The position numbers and the translations under genes are program-made. The notes under the pieces were generated by a model that was not told the origin of the DNA, ran no database searches, and saw only the letters and a list, made by a program, of their open reading frames with translations. Below are positions 47,719 through 56,669 of a stretch of DNA of 64,000 nt, piece by piece; position 1 is the first letter of the stretch, and the number at the start of each line of letters is the position of its first letter. Origin of the DNA: Kitasatospora sp. MAP12-44 (lineage in GTDB: Bacteria > Actinomycetota > Actinomycetes > Streptomycetales > Streptomycetaceae); NCBI RefSeq assembly GCF_029892095.1, contig NZ_JARZAE010000004.1:8246001-8310000 (forward strand), read 5' to 3'.

Positions 47719-48019
47719 GTCCCAAGAGGCCCGGATGGTCCGCGAGCTTCGCGAAGCCGCGCAGCGGGCGGTTGACGCCCTGGTGGACGCGTTGGAGCTC
47801 AACGGTCTGCCGCTGCTGCCCGGTCTGGAGGGTGGCCGGGTCACCCTCCTCCCTCGTGGCGTTCACGTCGAGATCGGCGGGTGCAACGTGCGTACCGTGC
47901 AGGCGATCGCCGATTGTCTCAAGGATCACGCGCGCTGTTCGAGCCGCGTGGTGCCCGGCGCGGTCGTGCCCGCTGGGCTGGCCGAACTGTCCGCTGTGCG
48001 AAGGGATTTGAGCGAATGA
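47699..48019 (+). CDS. 106-aa hypothetical protein
   Basis: GTG 47699 inside the end of the preceding gene. Helical N-terminus (MVRELREAAQRAVDALVDAL), then a compact alpha/beta end (GGRVTLLPRGVHVEIGGC, VRTVQAIADCLKDHA) with three Cys. It resembles the preceding protein in its LPPLGLEGG/PLPSVGL turn, so the two may be related. Ends by ATGA overlap with the next gene. Function unknown. Confidence 0.6.
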   Translation: MTSDRVESQEARMVRELREAAQRAVDALVDALELNGLPLLPGLEGGRVTLLPRGVHVEIGGCNVRTVQAIADCLKDHARCSSRVVPGAVVPAGLAELSAVRRDLSE

Positions 48020-48261
48020 TGAGCACCGTCGCCCCCGACGATGACGTTCCCCCGACCGGCTCGTACGTCGTCGACCGCAAGTCGCTGCGCATCCTGGTCG
48101 TCATGGACAACCGCCATGGCGAGCTCTACCTGCGCCCGCCCGGCGGCGGCGTCGAGATCACCCGCAAGCCCGAGCAGGTCCGCCCCGCCGATCGCGGCGA
48201 GACCCTGCGCGGACGCGTGGTCAAGGCCAACCTGGACGCCGAGCACGGCTGCGCCGGATGA
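48016..48261 (+). CDS. 81-aa hypothetical protein
   Basis: ATG 48016 overlaps the previous TGA (ATGATG; a second ATG at 48019 is possible). A beta-rich protein (GSYVVDRKSLRILVVMDN, GELYLRPPGGGVEITRKP) with a basic end and two final Cys-containing residues (HGCAG). The arrangement resembles small streptomycete proteins found beside XRE/TPR regulators. Its stop overlaps the next short gene. Confidence 0.6.
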   Translation: MMSTVAPDDDVPPTGSYVVDRKSLRILVVMDNRHGELYLRPPGGGVEITRKPEQVRPADRGETLRGRVVKANLDAEHGCAG

Positions 48262-48395
48262 CCGACCACCCGCACGACGAACCACAATGCCTGCGCAGAC
48301 GCGACATCTGGTGCACCATCCCGGACACGGTATGACAAGCCGCCGTCCGCTATGAAGCAACGGTGCTGGTCGCGGCCGTCGGCGAGTGGCTCTGA
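48258..48395 (+). pseudogene. 45-codon mini-gene interrupted by an in-frame TGA
   Basis: ATG 48258 overlaps the previous stop (ATGA). The frame reads MTDHPHDEPQCLRRRD, IWCTIPDTV, then TGA at 48333-48335, and continues cleanly in the same frame as QAAVRYEATVLVAAVGEWL to a TGA at 48393. Protein-like sequence on both sides of the stop suggests an Arg codon (CGA) changed to TGA. Either the 25-aa version is functional, the gene is dead, or the stop is read through. Confidence 0.45.
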
Positions 48396-48462
48396 TCAGG
48401 CACTCTCAGATCGGGCGTCAGCAGTCGGGAACGGGCGCGTTCCGTTCGCACGTTGGGTCAGC

Positions 48463-48786
48463 ATGGTGACGATAGCCGGTCTGCTGTTGATGATAGTGCT
48501 GATGGTCGTGCCCTTCGCGCTGGCCTCAGTCCGGCATGTCGTGCTGCGTTCCGGCCGTCCGGCATGGCTGTGCCGTCGCATGGCCGGGCGCGGGCCGAGC
48601 AGTGGGCTCGGCCTTGGTGCCGCCGCAGCCGAGGAGCTGCACGCCTTCTTCGATGCCAGTAAGCGCGTGCAAATCGAGCAGCGCCAGGCCCAACTGGTCT
48701 TGCGAGACGACGATCAGGCTGGCGCGCCGCCCCGGACGGGCATCGACTTGGACAGAGGCATCGCGGTCGTTCGAAAGCGAGGGTAG
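48463..48786 (+). CDS. DUF6191-like membrane-anchored small protein
   Basis: 107 aa from ATG 48463. N-terminal membrane helix (MVTIAGLLLMIVLMVVPFAL), a basic juxtamembrane segment, then AAAAEELHAFFDASKRVQIE and LVLRDDDQAGAPPRTGIDLD ending GIAVVRKRG, the charged block I associate with DUF6191. The family is common in Streptomyces and uncharacterised. Topology: short outside, soluble part in the cytoplasm. Confidence 0.65.
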   Translation: MVTIAGLLLMIVLMVVPFALASVRHVVLRSGRPAWLCRRMAGRGPSSGLGLGAAAAEELHAFFDASKRVQIEQRQAQLVLRDDDQAGAPPRTGIDLDRGIAVVRKRG

Positions 48787-49035
48787 ACGCGCGAGTCACA
48801 TTCCGGGTGCTGTGTAACCGGGCACGCGACACTCCACGGCTCAATGGCTCCCCCGCCCTCGCGGGTCCGTGCACCCCGCGCCGACCATTCCGACAGGTCG
48901 GGGCCATGCCGCCAAAAGACCATGAAACGAGGACAGTTGACACGCTTGACGCTCATTGGTGTGGACCACATACTCCGAACACACCAGCGGGCGCGGACAC
49001 TTGGGCCTGCGCTGACGGATCCCTGGGAGCCGCAG

Positions 49036-50355
49036 ATGACAACCGGAACCAAACCCTCGCTCGTACGACGCCTGCGCCGAGGTGTGGCGCTGGGTGCGGC
49101 GGCCGTGCTCGCCACCTTTGTGGCCTTGCCGGCTTGCGCCGGGGCCGTGACCGTACCCGGGCCGCCCTCGGGGTGGACGACGGTCTTCAGCGACGACTTC
49201 GCGGGCGCGGCGGGCAGTCAGCCGAACGGGTCCAACTGGATCTACGACACTGGTCCCGGCTCGAACTTCGGCACCGGCGAGATCGAGACGATGACCAACT
49301 CGACCAGCAATGTCTACCTGGACGGCAACGGCCATCTGGACATCACCGCCCTGCAGAACGGCGGGAGTTGGACGTCCGGCCGGATCCAGACGCCGAGCGC
49401 GAACGTCGGCGCGCCGGCCGGCGGCAAGCTGGAGGTCACCGCGTCGATCATGCAGCCGAACCCGGGGAGCGGCCTGGGCTACTGGCCCGCGTTCTGGATG
49501 CTGGGCCCGGGGCAGTGGCCCGAGAACGGTGAGATCGACATCATGGAGGACGTCAACGCGCTCTCCGACGTTGCGGGCACGATCCACTGCGGTGTTCTCC
49601 CCGGCGGCCCGTGCAACGAGAGCACCGGCATCGGCAGCGGGCTGCGCGCCTGCCCCGGCTGCCAGGGCGGCTACCACACCTACTCGATCATCCTGGACCG
49701 GACGAACACCTCGGCCGAGTCGGTCAGTTGGTACCTCGACGGCAGCCAGTACTTCAGCGTGAACGAGAGCCAGGTCGGTACGGCCACCTGGCAGCAGGCG
49801 TTCGACCACAACCTGTCCATCATCTTCGACCTCGCCATCGGCGGCGGCTTCCCCAACGGGCAGTGCGGCTGCAACACGCCGACCGGTGCGACCAGTTCGG
49901 GTGCGACGATGAGCGTCGGGTACGTTGCCGCCTACACGACCACCGGTGGCGGCGGTGGCACTGGCGGCGGGGGAGGGGCGATCACCGGCTACGGCGGACT
50001 CTGCCTGGACGACCGCTCCGCCAGCACCGCGAACTACAACCCCGTCCAGGTCTACACCTGCAACGGCACCGCCGCCCAGCAGTGGAGCTTCGTCCAGGCG
50101 GGAACCACGCTGCACGTGCTGGGCAAGTGCCTGGACGTGAACGGCGGCGGCACCGCGAACGGCACCCTGGTTGATCTCTACGACTGCAACAACACCGGCG
50201 CGCAGGTCTGGATACCGCGCTCCGACGGCTCGTTGTACAACCCGCAGTCCAACAGGTGCCTGGACGACACCGGGTGGTCCACCACCCCGGGCACCCAGGT
50301 GGAGATCTGGGACTGCACCGGCGGCGCCAACCAGGCCTGGACCCTGCCGACCTGA
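49036..50355 (+). CDS. Secreted GH16 beta-glucanase with ricin-type CBM13
   Basis: 439 aa from ATG 49036. Signal peptide ~1-36 (LRRGVALGAAAVLATFVALP). GH16 jelly-roll with the catalytic ExDxxE motif as GEIDIMED (Glu166, Asp168, Glu171), typical of laminarinase-like endo-beta-1,3-glucanases, with WTTVFSDDFAG at the start and WYLDG / FDLAIGGGFP later. A Gly-rich linker (~303-312) leads to a ricin-B carbohydrate module with three Q-x-W repeats (QQWSF, QVWIP, QAWTL). It probably degrades fungal or plant beta-glucan; the CBM binds galactose/glucan polymers. Hairpin terminator follows. Confidence 0.93.
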   Translation: MTTGTKPSLVRRLRRGVALGAAAVLATFVALPACAGAVTVPGPPSGWTTVFSDDFAGAAGSQPNGSNWIYDTGPGSNFGTGEIETMTNSTSNVYLDGNGHLDITALQNGGSWTSGRIQTPSANVGAPAGGKLEVTASIMQPNPGSGLGYWPAFWMLGPGQWPENGEIDIMEDVNALSDVAGTIHCGVLPGGPCNESTGIGSGLRACPGCQGGYHTYSIILDRTNTSAESVSWYLDGSQYFSVNESQVGTATWQQAFDHNLSIIFDLAIGGGFPNGQCGCNTPTGATSSGATMSVGYVAAYTTTGGGGGTGGGGGAITGYGGLCLDDRSASTANYNPVQVYTCNGTAAQQWSFVQAGTTLHVLGKCLDVNGGGTANGTLVDLYDCNNTGAQVWIPRSDGSLYNPQSNRCLDDTGWSTTPGTQVEIWDCTGGANQAWTLPT

Positions 50356-50374
50356 CCTGACCAGACCGCGCGGC

Positions 50375-50400
50375 CCGTCGGTTTCGGTGGCCACCGACGG
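50375..50400 (+). terminator. Hairpin after the GH16 gene
   Basis: CCGTCGGT and ACCGACGG arms with a 10-base loop followed by TTTA, 20 bases past the stop. Confidence 0.65.
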
Positions 50401-50495
50401 TTTACGCCTCGGTAACGTCTCGTTTCCTTACCGGGAGATAACGATCTGCTCCGCATTCCTTGCCTTTGCTGTACGTGGTGGTTCAGGATCCGGCC

Positions 50496-51437
50496 ATGCC
50501 GCTCTTCGGGAATCGCCGCTCCCCCACCCCGCGTCTGAAGCCCGAACTCGACGACAAGGAGCTCGGACGAGTTCGCAAACAACTGGACACGTCTCCGATA
50601 TCGAGCATGAGAGAGATCCAGGCCGATCAGATCGAGCGGATCCTGCGGGCGGCGGGCACGGACTGGGACCGTCGCTCGCATCGGATCAGTGTGCTGGCCG
50701 ACAAGGCGGCCGACTCCAATCTCTCGCGCTTCTGGCTGCTGCGGAACCCGAAGAACGCCGACGCGTTGCTGTTCCAGGCATGGGTGGACCTGGTGCGGGC
50801 CCGCCAGGCGGGTGCCGCGACGGATGCGCAGGTCACGGCCGAACGGTGCTATCGGGCAGCCGAGTTGAGGCAGGAGGATCCGACGCCCTGGGTGGTTTTG
50901 CTCGGGCTGATGCGGGTGCAGCGCAGAAGTCAGCGGGAGGTTTTCGCCGTGTGGCAGGAGGTGGTCGATCGCGACCGCAGCCACCGGGAGGCGCACCTGC
51001 AGATGCTCGGTTATCTCTCGCCCGAGGAGAGCGGATCGAACTCGCAGGTTCTCGATTTCCTGGATTCGGTGCGATCGCAGGGACTTTGGCAATCTCCGGT
51101 CGCTGCCCTGGAGTTGACCGCGGAGTTCGTGCGTTATCGCAGGGCCGCGTCCGGCGGTGGTGTCGGCGAGCTGCTGGCCGACAAGATATGGCACCAAGCG
51201 CGTGCGACAGCCGTGCTGGACCACGCGGTCGCCAACTGGAAACCCGGCGTTCTGCGGCACGCGGCGGCGCTGGCCGATCTCAATCTGCTCGCCTACGTCC
51301 TCGTCCAGGCCAAGCGCTCGGCCGACGCCGCGGAGATCTTCGGGCAACTGGGCGGGACGGTCACCGCGTGGCCGTGGCAGCTCAGCGGCAACCCGGTCGA
51401 CGAGTTCACGTACTGGCGCTCGCACGCCACGCGCTGA
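50496..51437 (+). CDS. Helical-repeat (TPR-like) hypothetical protein
   Basis: 313 aa from ATG 50496 (CAGGATC upstream). Repeated helix pairs of TPR character: PKNADALLFQAWVDLVRARQ, AERCYRAAELRQEDPTPWVV, VFAVWQEVVDRDRSHREAHL, ending with ADAAEIFGQLGG and WPWQLSGNPVDEF. No enzymatic motif or signal peptide. Such soluble helical proteins serve as adaptor scaffolds; partner unknown. Confidence 0.65.
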   Translation: MPLFGNRRSPTPRLKPELDDKELGRVRKQLDTSPISSMREIQADQIERILRAAGTDWDRRSHRISVLADKAADSNLSRFWLLRNPKNADALLFQAWVDLVRARQAGAATDAQVTAERCYRAAELRQEDPTPWVVLLGLMRVQRRSQREVFAVWQEVVDRDRSHREAHLQMLGYLSPEESGSNSQVLDFLDSVRSQGLWQSPVAALELTAEFVRYRRAASGGGVGELLADKIWHQARATAVLDHAVANWKPGVLRHAAALADLNLLAYVLVQAKRSADAAEIFGQLGGTVTAWPWQLSGNPVDEFTYWRSHATR

Positions 51438-51494
51438 CCGCTGACCGCCGTCTCGCTGTACCACCGGATCACCGTCCCGCCGGACCGCGCTGGG

Positions 51495-52298
51495 TCACCC
51501 GGCCGTCGAAGTGCCGCCCGGGTTGGCCATCAGCGGCTGCCAGACCGGATCGAGGGCGAGGGCGGTCAGCTGTGCCGCGCTCAGCAGCGGAGCGTTGGGG
51601 TAGGGCGTGTCCCGGCCGGAGCCCGGGCCCGGGATGTTTCCCGCGCTGATGGTCAACGCGCTCCCGTCAGGCCGATCCAGGGTGGCGGTCCAGTTCTGCT
51701 CGCCACCGGCCGCTTGGGCGGGTAGGTAGAGGCTCAGGGACGCGCCGCCGGGCTCCGCCGTGGTGGTGCAGTCGGGGATGCCGCCCGAGCAGGGGCCCAC
51801 GCTCGCGCGCTGGCCGGGGTGGGCCGGCGCTCGAGTGAGGTTGATTTCGACGCCGCCCGTGTGGTGGCCGTCCGTGGCGGTGTAGGCGGCCGTCAACTGG
51901 ACAGAGCCGCCGGCCGATCCGTCCTGGGTCATCGCGTTGCTGAGCCGCAGGTCGGCGGGCAGCTCGGCCTTGAACAGCTCCAGCAGCTGGCCACTGGTCA
52001 CCGGGGCCGGCACCGGGGTCAGCGGTGGCAGCTTGCGCGTAGCAGCCGGCGTTGCTGGGTCGGCCGTCGTCCCCACCGTGCTCGGGCTCGACACGTCGGC
52101 CGACGGGCGCAGCTGCAGCGTCAGCACGCCTACGCACGCCATCGCCGCCATGGCCGAGGCACTCGCGACCACCGTGCGCCGACGCTTGCGGCGCCGGCCG
52201 CGCTGCGCGGCGCCGATCGCCAGCAGCTCCACCGAGGTCGGCGGCGAGGCTTCGGCGGCCTCCCGCAGGGCATGGCTGAACTCGTCTTCAAAGGGCAT
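51495..52298 (-). CDS. Membrane-anchored anti-sigma-like protein
   Basis: 267 aa from MPFEDEFSHALREA (ATG 52298; a start at 52343 is the alternative). Short acidic cytoplasmic N-terminus, a basic stretch (GRRRKRRR), one membrane helix at ~42-62 and a Pro/Thr-rich linker, then an extracellular domain with a Cys pair (GPCSGGIPDC). It follows the sigma gene on the same strand with a 62-base gap, the place where SigE-type sigma factors usually have their regulator. The N-terminal ~35 residues are too short for a classical ZAS/RsgI fold, so the anti-sigma role is inference. Confidence 0.65.
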   Translation of the reverse strand: MPFEDEFSHALREAAEASPPTSVELLAIGAAQRGRRRKRRRTVVASASAMAAMACVGVLTLQLRPSADVSSPSTVGTTADPATPAATRKLPPLTPVPAPVTSGQLLELFKAELPADLRLSNAMTQDGSAGGSVQLTAAYTATDGHHTGGVEINLTRAPAHPGQRASVGPCSGGIPDCTTTAEPGGASLSLYLPAQAAGGEQNWTATLDRPDGSALTISAGNIPGPGSGRDTPYPNAPLLSAAQLTALALDPVWQPLMANPGGTSTAG

Positions 52299-52360
52299 GG
52301 CAGAAGCCTGCTTCCGGTTCGGGTCTGGTAGGTGAGGGACCATGGCGGCGCAGCGCCAGG

Positions 52361-52912
52361 TCAGCGCGGCTCGACCGCCGGGCGTGAGCGCTCGGCGAAT
52401 CCGGTGCCCAGCAGAGCGCGCATCCGGTTCAGGGCGCGGTGGCTGCGCGAACGCACCGCGGTGGAGGTCAGGCGCAGCGCGGCGGCGGTCTCCTCGATGC
52501 TGCGGTCCTCCCAGAAGCGCAGCACGAGCACCGCGCGGTCCTGAGCCGAGAGGTCGCGCAGGGCATCCAGCAGGGTGAGCCGCAGTGTCGGATCCCCGTC
52601 GTGGACGGCGACCTCGGAAAACTGGAAGGTGACCAGCTCGCTGCTGCTGCGCCGCCGCCGCAGGCTCAGGAAGGTGTTGACCAGGACGGTATGGGCGTAC
52701 CCGGCCGGATTCTCCAGCCGGGACAGCCGCTTCCAGCGCGGGTACAGCCGGCTCAGCGCCTCCTGCACCAGGTCCTCCGCCAGGTGGGAGTCGCCGCCGG
52801 TGAGCAGGTACGCCGTCCGGTAGAGCCGGCCGCCCTGCGCGGCGGCGAAGTCCAGGAAATCGAGCGGGCCCGGTGGCGCCGGTTCCGGTTTGCTCGTCGG
52901 TGAGTGGTCCAT
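52361..52912 (-). CDS. SigE-family RNA polymerase sigma factor (ECF)
   Basis: 183 aa. Region 2: FLDFAAAQGGRLYRTAYLLT and GDSHLAEDLVQEALSRLYPRW, region 2.4-like ENPAGYAHTVLVNTFLSLRR; region 4: LDALRDLSAQDRAVLVLRFW, EDRSIEETAAALRLT and SRSHRALNRMRALL. The (R)LYRTAYLLTG signature marks the SigE-like (ECF group 14/SCO3626-type) factors common in Streptomyces. It should direct polymerase to a small regulon and be held by a partner such as the following anchored protein. Starts at 52912; divergent from the desaturase. Confidence 0.92.
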   Translation of the reverse strand: MDHSPTSKPEPAPPGPLDFLDFAAAQGGRLYRTAYLLTGGDSHLAEDLVQEALSRLYPRWKRLSRLENPAGYAHTVLVNTFLSLRRRRSSSELVTFQFSEVAVHDGDPTLRLTLLDALRDLSAQDRAVLVLRFWEDRSIEETAAALRLTSTAVRSRSHRALNRMRALLGTGFAERSRPAVEPR

Positions 52913-53140
52913 GCCTGCCTAACGCGGTGGACCGGCGGTGATGTTGCAAGCGGTCGCGGGAAATCTGCCGCGCGGGTGGGCCATGGGGAGCGACAGGTGG
53001 GGCTTTCCCCCGGGCGCGGTCTCGGGTTGGCCCTGCCGCTTTCGGGGTGCTGGCGTGATGGCCGCGGTACGTCCCCGGTCCGTAGGTTTCACGGAGTCAG
53101 CGCAGGTCACTGCGGGGGGCGACGACCGGCCGGAGAGACC

Positions 53141-54187
53141 ATGCCACACCTCAGCACCACCCCTACCGCCACCGCCGAACCGCGCGCGGGCAGCGACTTC
53201 GTGCCCCTGCTGAAGGCGGTCAGGGACCACGGGCTGCTCGACCGCAGGATCGGCTGGTACGGAGGCGGAATCACCGTCAACCTGCTGGCCCTGGTCGGCA
53301 CGGCCGCCGCCCTGGTACTCGTCGGAGACAGCTGGTGGAGCCTGCTCCTCGCTGTGCCGCTGGCCGTCCTGTGGGCCCGCACCGCCTTCTACGGACACGA
53401 CGCGGGCCACGCGCAGATCACCCGCGGCAAGCGGGCCGGGCGAGCCGTCGGGCTGCTGCACAGCAATCTGCTGCTCGGGCTGAGCTACGCCTGGTGGAAC
53501 GACAAGCACAACCGCCATCACGCCAATCCCAACCATGTCGACAAGGACCCGGACGTCGGCGTCGGCGCGCTGGTCTGGACGCAGCAGCAGGCCGGTCAAC
53601 GCACCGGCTTCGCCCGCTGGTTGACCCGCCACCAGGCCCAACTGTTCGTCCCGATGCTGCTGTTGGAGGGCATCGCGCTGAAGGTGTACGGATTCCAGGA
53701 CCTCAAGCGCCAGGCACCGCGCGAGCGCACCGTCGAGGCCGTGCTCCTGGCGGCCCATCTCGTCGGCTACGCCGCCCTGTTGCTGACCGTGCTCTCCCCG
53801 GGCAAGGCGCTGGCCTTCGCCCTGCTGCACCACGCCCTCTTCGGCCTCCACCTCGGACTCACCTTCGCCCCGAACCACAAGGGCATGGAGATGCCCGACC
53901 CGGACGGCGAAGGCTGGGGGCACCTGCGACGCCAGGTGCTCACCTCACGCAACGTGCGCGGCGGCCTCCTCACCGACTGGGTGCTCGGCGGTCTCAACTA
54001 CCAGATCGAGCACCACCTGTTCCCCAACATGCCGCGCCCCCACCTGCGCCGCGCCCAGCCGCTGGTGCGCGCGCACTGCGAGGCGGTCGGGATCCCGTAC
54101 GCCGAGACCTCGCTGCTTGACTCCTACCGGCAGGCGCTGCGTCATATGCACGACGTCGGCGCCCCACTGCGCACGGCGGGGCAGTGA
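53141..54187 (+). CDS. Membrane fatty-acid desaturase
   Basis: 348 aa from ATG 53141 (CGGAGAG upstream; a longer frame is not protein-like). The three di-iron histidine boxes are complete: HDAGH at 86-90, HNRHH at 123-127 and QIEHH at 288-292, with membrane helices around 45-78, 105-120 and 200-245. The Q in the third box and lack of a cytochrome-b5 domain put it with bacterial acyl-lipid desaturases of the linoleoyl/delta-6-like group. It introduces a double bond into membrane acyl chains using O2 and an external electron donor. Divergent from the sigma-factor gene. Confidence 0.92.
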   Translation: MPHLSTTPTATAEPRAGSDFVPLLKAVRDHGLLDRRIGWYGGGITVNLLALVGTAAALVLVGDSWWSLLLAVPLAVLWARTAFYGHDAGHAQITRGKRAGRAVGLLHSNLLLGLSYAWWNDKHNRHHANPNHVDKDPDVGVGALVWTQQQAGQRTGFARWLTRHQAQLFVPMLLLEGIALKVYGFQDLKRQAPRERTVEAVLLAAHLVGYAALLLTVLSPGKALAFALLHHALFGLHLGLTFAPNHKGMEMPDPDGEGWGHLRRQVLTSRNVRGGLLTDWVLGGLNYQIEHHLFPNMPRPHLRRAQPLVRAHCEAVGIPYAETSLLDSYRQALRHMHDVGAPLRTAGQ

Positions 54188-54228
54188 GGCGCCGATCAAC
54201 GGGCCGGTGAGCTGAAGTTGATGATCCG

Positions 54229-56556
54229 TCAGTTATGCATGGACGCCGACCGGTGCTCGTCGAGCCGGCTCACCGTGGCGTCGCTGTCGGCCCCGGTCGG
54301 CTGCGCCCGGTGTGCGTGCTCGTGCTCCAGCCGCTCGCCCTCGATGTCGAGGTTCGGCAGCAGCCGGGCCAGCCACTTCGGCAGCCACCAGGCCGCGTGC
54401 CGGGTGAGCGCCAGTACGGCTGGGACGAAGGTCATCCGGATCACGAACGCGTCGATCAGGACGCCGACGGCCAGCGCGAACGCGATCTGCTTGAGGATCA
54501 GGCTGTCGGAGCCGAGGAACGAGGCGAAGACCGCGATCATGATCAGCGCTGCGGCGGTGACCACGCGTCCGCTGTGCCGCGCGCCGCTGAGCACGGCGTC
54601 GAGCGGCCTCCTGGTGCGGACGTATGCCTCGCGCATCCGGGAGACCAGGAACACCTCGTAGTCCATCGCGAGCCCGAACAGCACCGCGAGCAGCAGGATC
54701 GGCAGGAAGCTGCTGACCGGCCCGGCCTTGTCGACGCCGACCAGCCCCGAGAAGTGGCCCAGCTGGAACACGCTGACCACCGTGCCCAGGGTGGCGGCGA
54801 TCGAGAGCAGGAAGCCCGCGGCGGCCTTGAGCGGGACGACGATCGAGCGGAAGACCAGCAGCAGCAGGAGCAGCGAGAGGCCGACCACGACTGCGGCGAA
54901 GGGCACCAGCGCGGAGTTGAGCTTCGCCGCGACGTCGATGCTCACGGCGGTGTTGCCGGTGACCTGGACGGTGGCGCCGGTCTGCTGCTGCAGGGTGTCC
55001 CGGTCGGCGCGGATGGTGTTGACCAGGGTCTTGGTCGCCTGGTCGCTGGGAGCGCTGTCCGGGATGACCTGCAGCAGCGCGGTGTGGGTGGCCGGGTTGA
55101 CGACCGGCTTGCCGACAGCCGCGACATCGGGCAGGCCGCGCAGGGTGGTGGCGAGCTGCTGGGCGGCGGCGGTGGGGTCGGTGCCCGCGCCGGAGGCAGT
55201 GCCGGCGCCGGTGTCGGCCAGGACGAGCAGCGGTCCGTTGAAGCCGGGGCCGAACTCCTGGCTGATCCGGTCGTAGGCGAGCCGCTGGGAGGAGGCGGCG
55301 GGCGCGGTGGAGTTGTCGGGGAGCGCCAGGCGCAGGTTGTGCGCGGGCCAGGCGAGGGCGCCGACGGCGGCGATCACCAGGACCACCGTGAGCAGCGGAC
55401 GGCGGGTGACCAGCCGGAACCACCGCTCGGCGGCGTTCGCGGCGGGCTTGCCCCGGGCGCTGCCGCCGTCGTAGCCGCTGTCGACGACGACGGTGGCGCG
55501 CTCGCCCGCGCCGACCGCCTGCTCGCGACGCATCGCCCGTGAGCCCGGCTTGGGGGTCAGCCGCTTTCCGGCGAAGCCGAGGACCGCGGGCAGCAGGGTG
55601 ATCGCGACCAGCACGCCGGTCAGGACCGCCCCGGCTGCGCTCAGCCCCATCGCGGTCAGGAAGGGTATGCCGATGACGGTGAGTCCGGCCATGGCGATGA
55701 CGACGGTCAGCCCGGCGAACACCACCGCGCTGCCCGCGGTGCCGACCGCCAGCGCGGCCGACTCCTGCGGATCCATGCCGTGCGCGAGTTGGGAGCGGTG
55801 CCGGCTGACGATGAAGAGCGCGTAGTCGATGCCGACCGCCAGACCGATCATCAGCGCCAGGCTCTGCGCGGTCGAGGAGATCGTCGCCACCCCGGTCAGC
55901 GAGAGCACGCCGAAGACGGCGGTGGCGACGCCGGCGATCGCGGTGATCATCGGCAGGCCGGCGGTGAGCAGCGAGCCGAAGGTCAGCGCGAGGATGAGCA
56001 GGGCGACGGCCACGCCGATGACGTCGGTGTTGGACTTGGACGGGGCGTTGCCGAACGCGGCCCCGCCGACCTGCACCTGCATCCCGCTGTGGTCCGCGCC
56101 GGCGACGGCGGACTTCAGCGCGTCCAGCGAATCGGGCTGCAGGCCGCTCTGCGCCACCTCGTACTGGACCTGCGCCACTGCGGTACTGCCGTCGGTGGAG
56201 ACGGTGTGCGTGGTGAAGGGGCTGACGACCTTGGCGACCTGCGGCGCGGACTGCGCGGCCGTGAGGGTGGCGGTGATGGCGGCGCTGTCCGCGGGGTCGG
56301 TCACCTTCTGCCCGGCCGGCGCGGTGAACACGAGCTGCGCGCTGGTGCCGGAGGAGGCCGGGAAGTCGGTCTTCATCCGGTCCATCGCCTGCTGCGACTC
56401 CGAGCCCGGGATGGTGAAGGTGTTGTCGAGCTTGCCGGTGCCGCCGAAGGCCACCATGCAGGCCACGACCCCCGCGATCACCGCCAGCCAGAGCGCGAGG
56501 ACGCGTCGCCGGTGGCGGAAGGCGAGGCTCCCGAGGCGGTAGAGGAAGGTGGGCAT
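54229..56556 (-). CDS. MMPL-family RND transporter
   Basis: 775 aa with a two-fold RND layout: a membrane helix at ~15-35, a ~130-residue external domain, five to six helices (ALLILALTFGSLLTAGLP, TAIAGVATAVFGVLSLTG, SLALMIGLAVGIDYALFIVS with the family GxxxDYxLF motif), a cytoplasmic loop, then a second copy (SFLPILLLAVLFGLAMDYEVFL). MmpL proteins export lipids, siderophores or drugs using proton flow through the DY residues. It is divergent from a TetR gene with a double operator, so it is probably an inducible efflux pump. Confidence 0.93.
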   Translation of the reverse strand: MPTFLYRLGSLAFRHRRRVLALWLAVIAGVVACMVAFGGTGKLDNTFTIPGSESQQAMDRMKTDFPASSGTSAQLVFTAPAGQKVTDPADSAAITATLTAAQSAPQVAKVVSPFTTHTVSTDGSTAVAQVQYEVAQSGLQPDSLDALKSAVAGADHSGMQVQVGGAAFGNAPSKSNTDVIGVAVALLILALTFGSLLTAGLPMITAIAGVATAVFGVLSLTGVATISSTAQSLALMIGLAVGIDYALFIVSRHRSQLAHGMDPQESAALAVGTAGSAVVFAGLTVVIAMAGLTVIGIPFLTAMGLSAAGAVLTGVLVAITLLPAVLGFAGKRLTPKPGSRAMRREQAVGAGERATVVVDSGYDGGSARGKPAANAAERWFRLVTRRPLLTVVLVIAAVGALAWPAHNLRLALPDNSTAPAASSQRLAYDRISQEFGPGFNGPLLVLADTGAGTASGAGTDPTAAAQQLATTLRGLPDVAAVGKPVVNPATHTALLQVIPDSAPSDQATKTLVNTIRADRDTLQQQTGATVQVTGNTAVSIDVAAKLNSALVPFAAVVVGLSLLLLLLVFRSIVVPLKAAAGFLLSIAATLGTVVSVFQLGHFSGLVGVDKAGPVSSFLPILLLAVLFGLAMDYEVFLVSRMREAYVRTRRPLDAVLSGARHSGRVVTAAALIMIAVFASFLGSDSLILKQIAFALAVGVLIDAFVIRMTFVPAVLALTRHAAWWLPKWLARLLPNLDIEGERLEHEHAHRAQPTGADSDATVSRLDEHRSASMHN

Positions 56557-56600
56557 GGCGGCTCCGTGATCCGTGCGGGTGGTCCGTCAACCGGAGAAGT

Positions 56601-56639
56601 TGGCAGTCCTGCCACATTAACAAAGTGGCAGGACTGCCA
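56601..56639. promoter_or_regulatory. Double TetR operator between MMPL and tetR genes
   Basis: TGGCAGTCCTGCCAC at 56601-56615 and its perfect complement at 56625-56639, 9-base AT-rich spacer. Each arm is itself a palindrome (TGGCAG-TC-CTGCCA), so the element is two TetR sites in mirror order, expected to bind two dimers and block both promoters. Confidence 0.8.
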
Positions 56640-56669
56640 GATCATCCCTGAGGGTGAGATACTCCGAGG

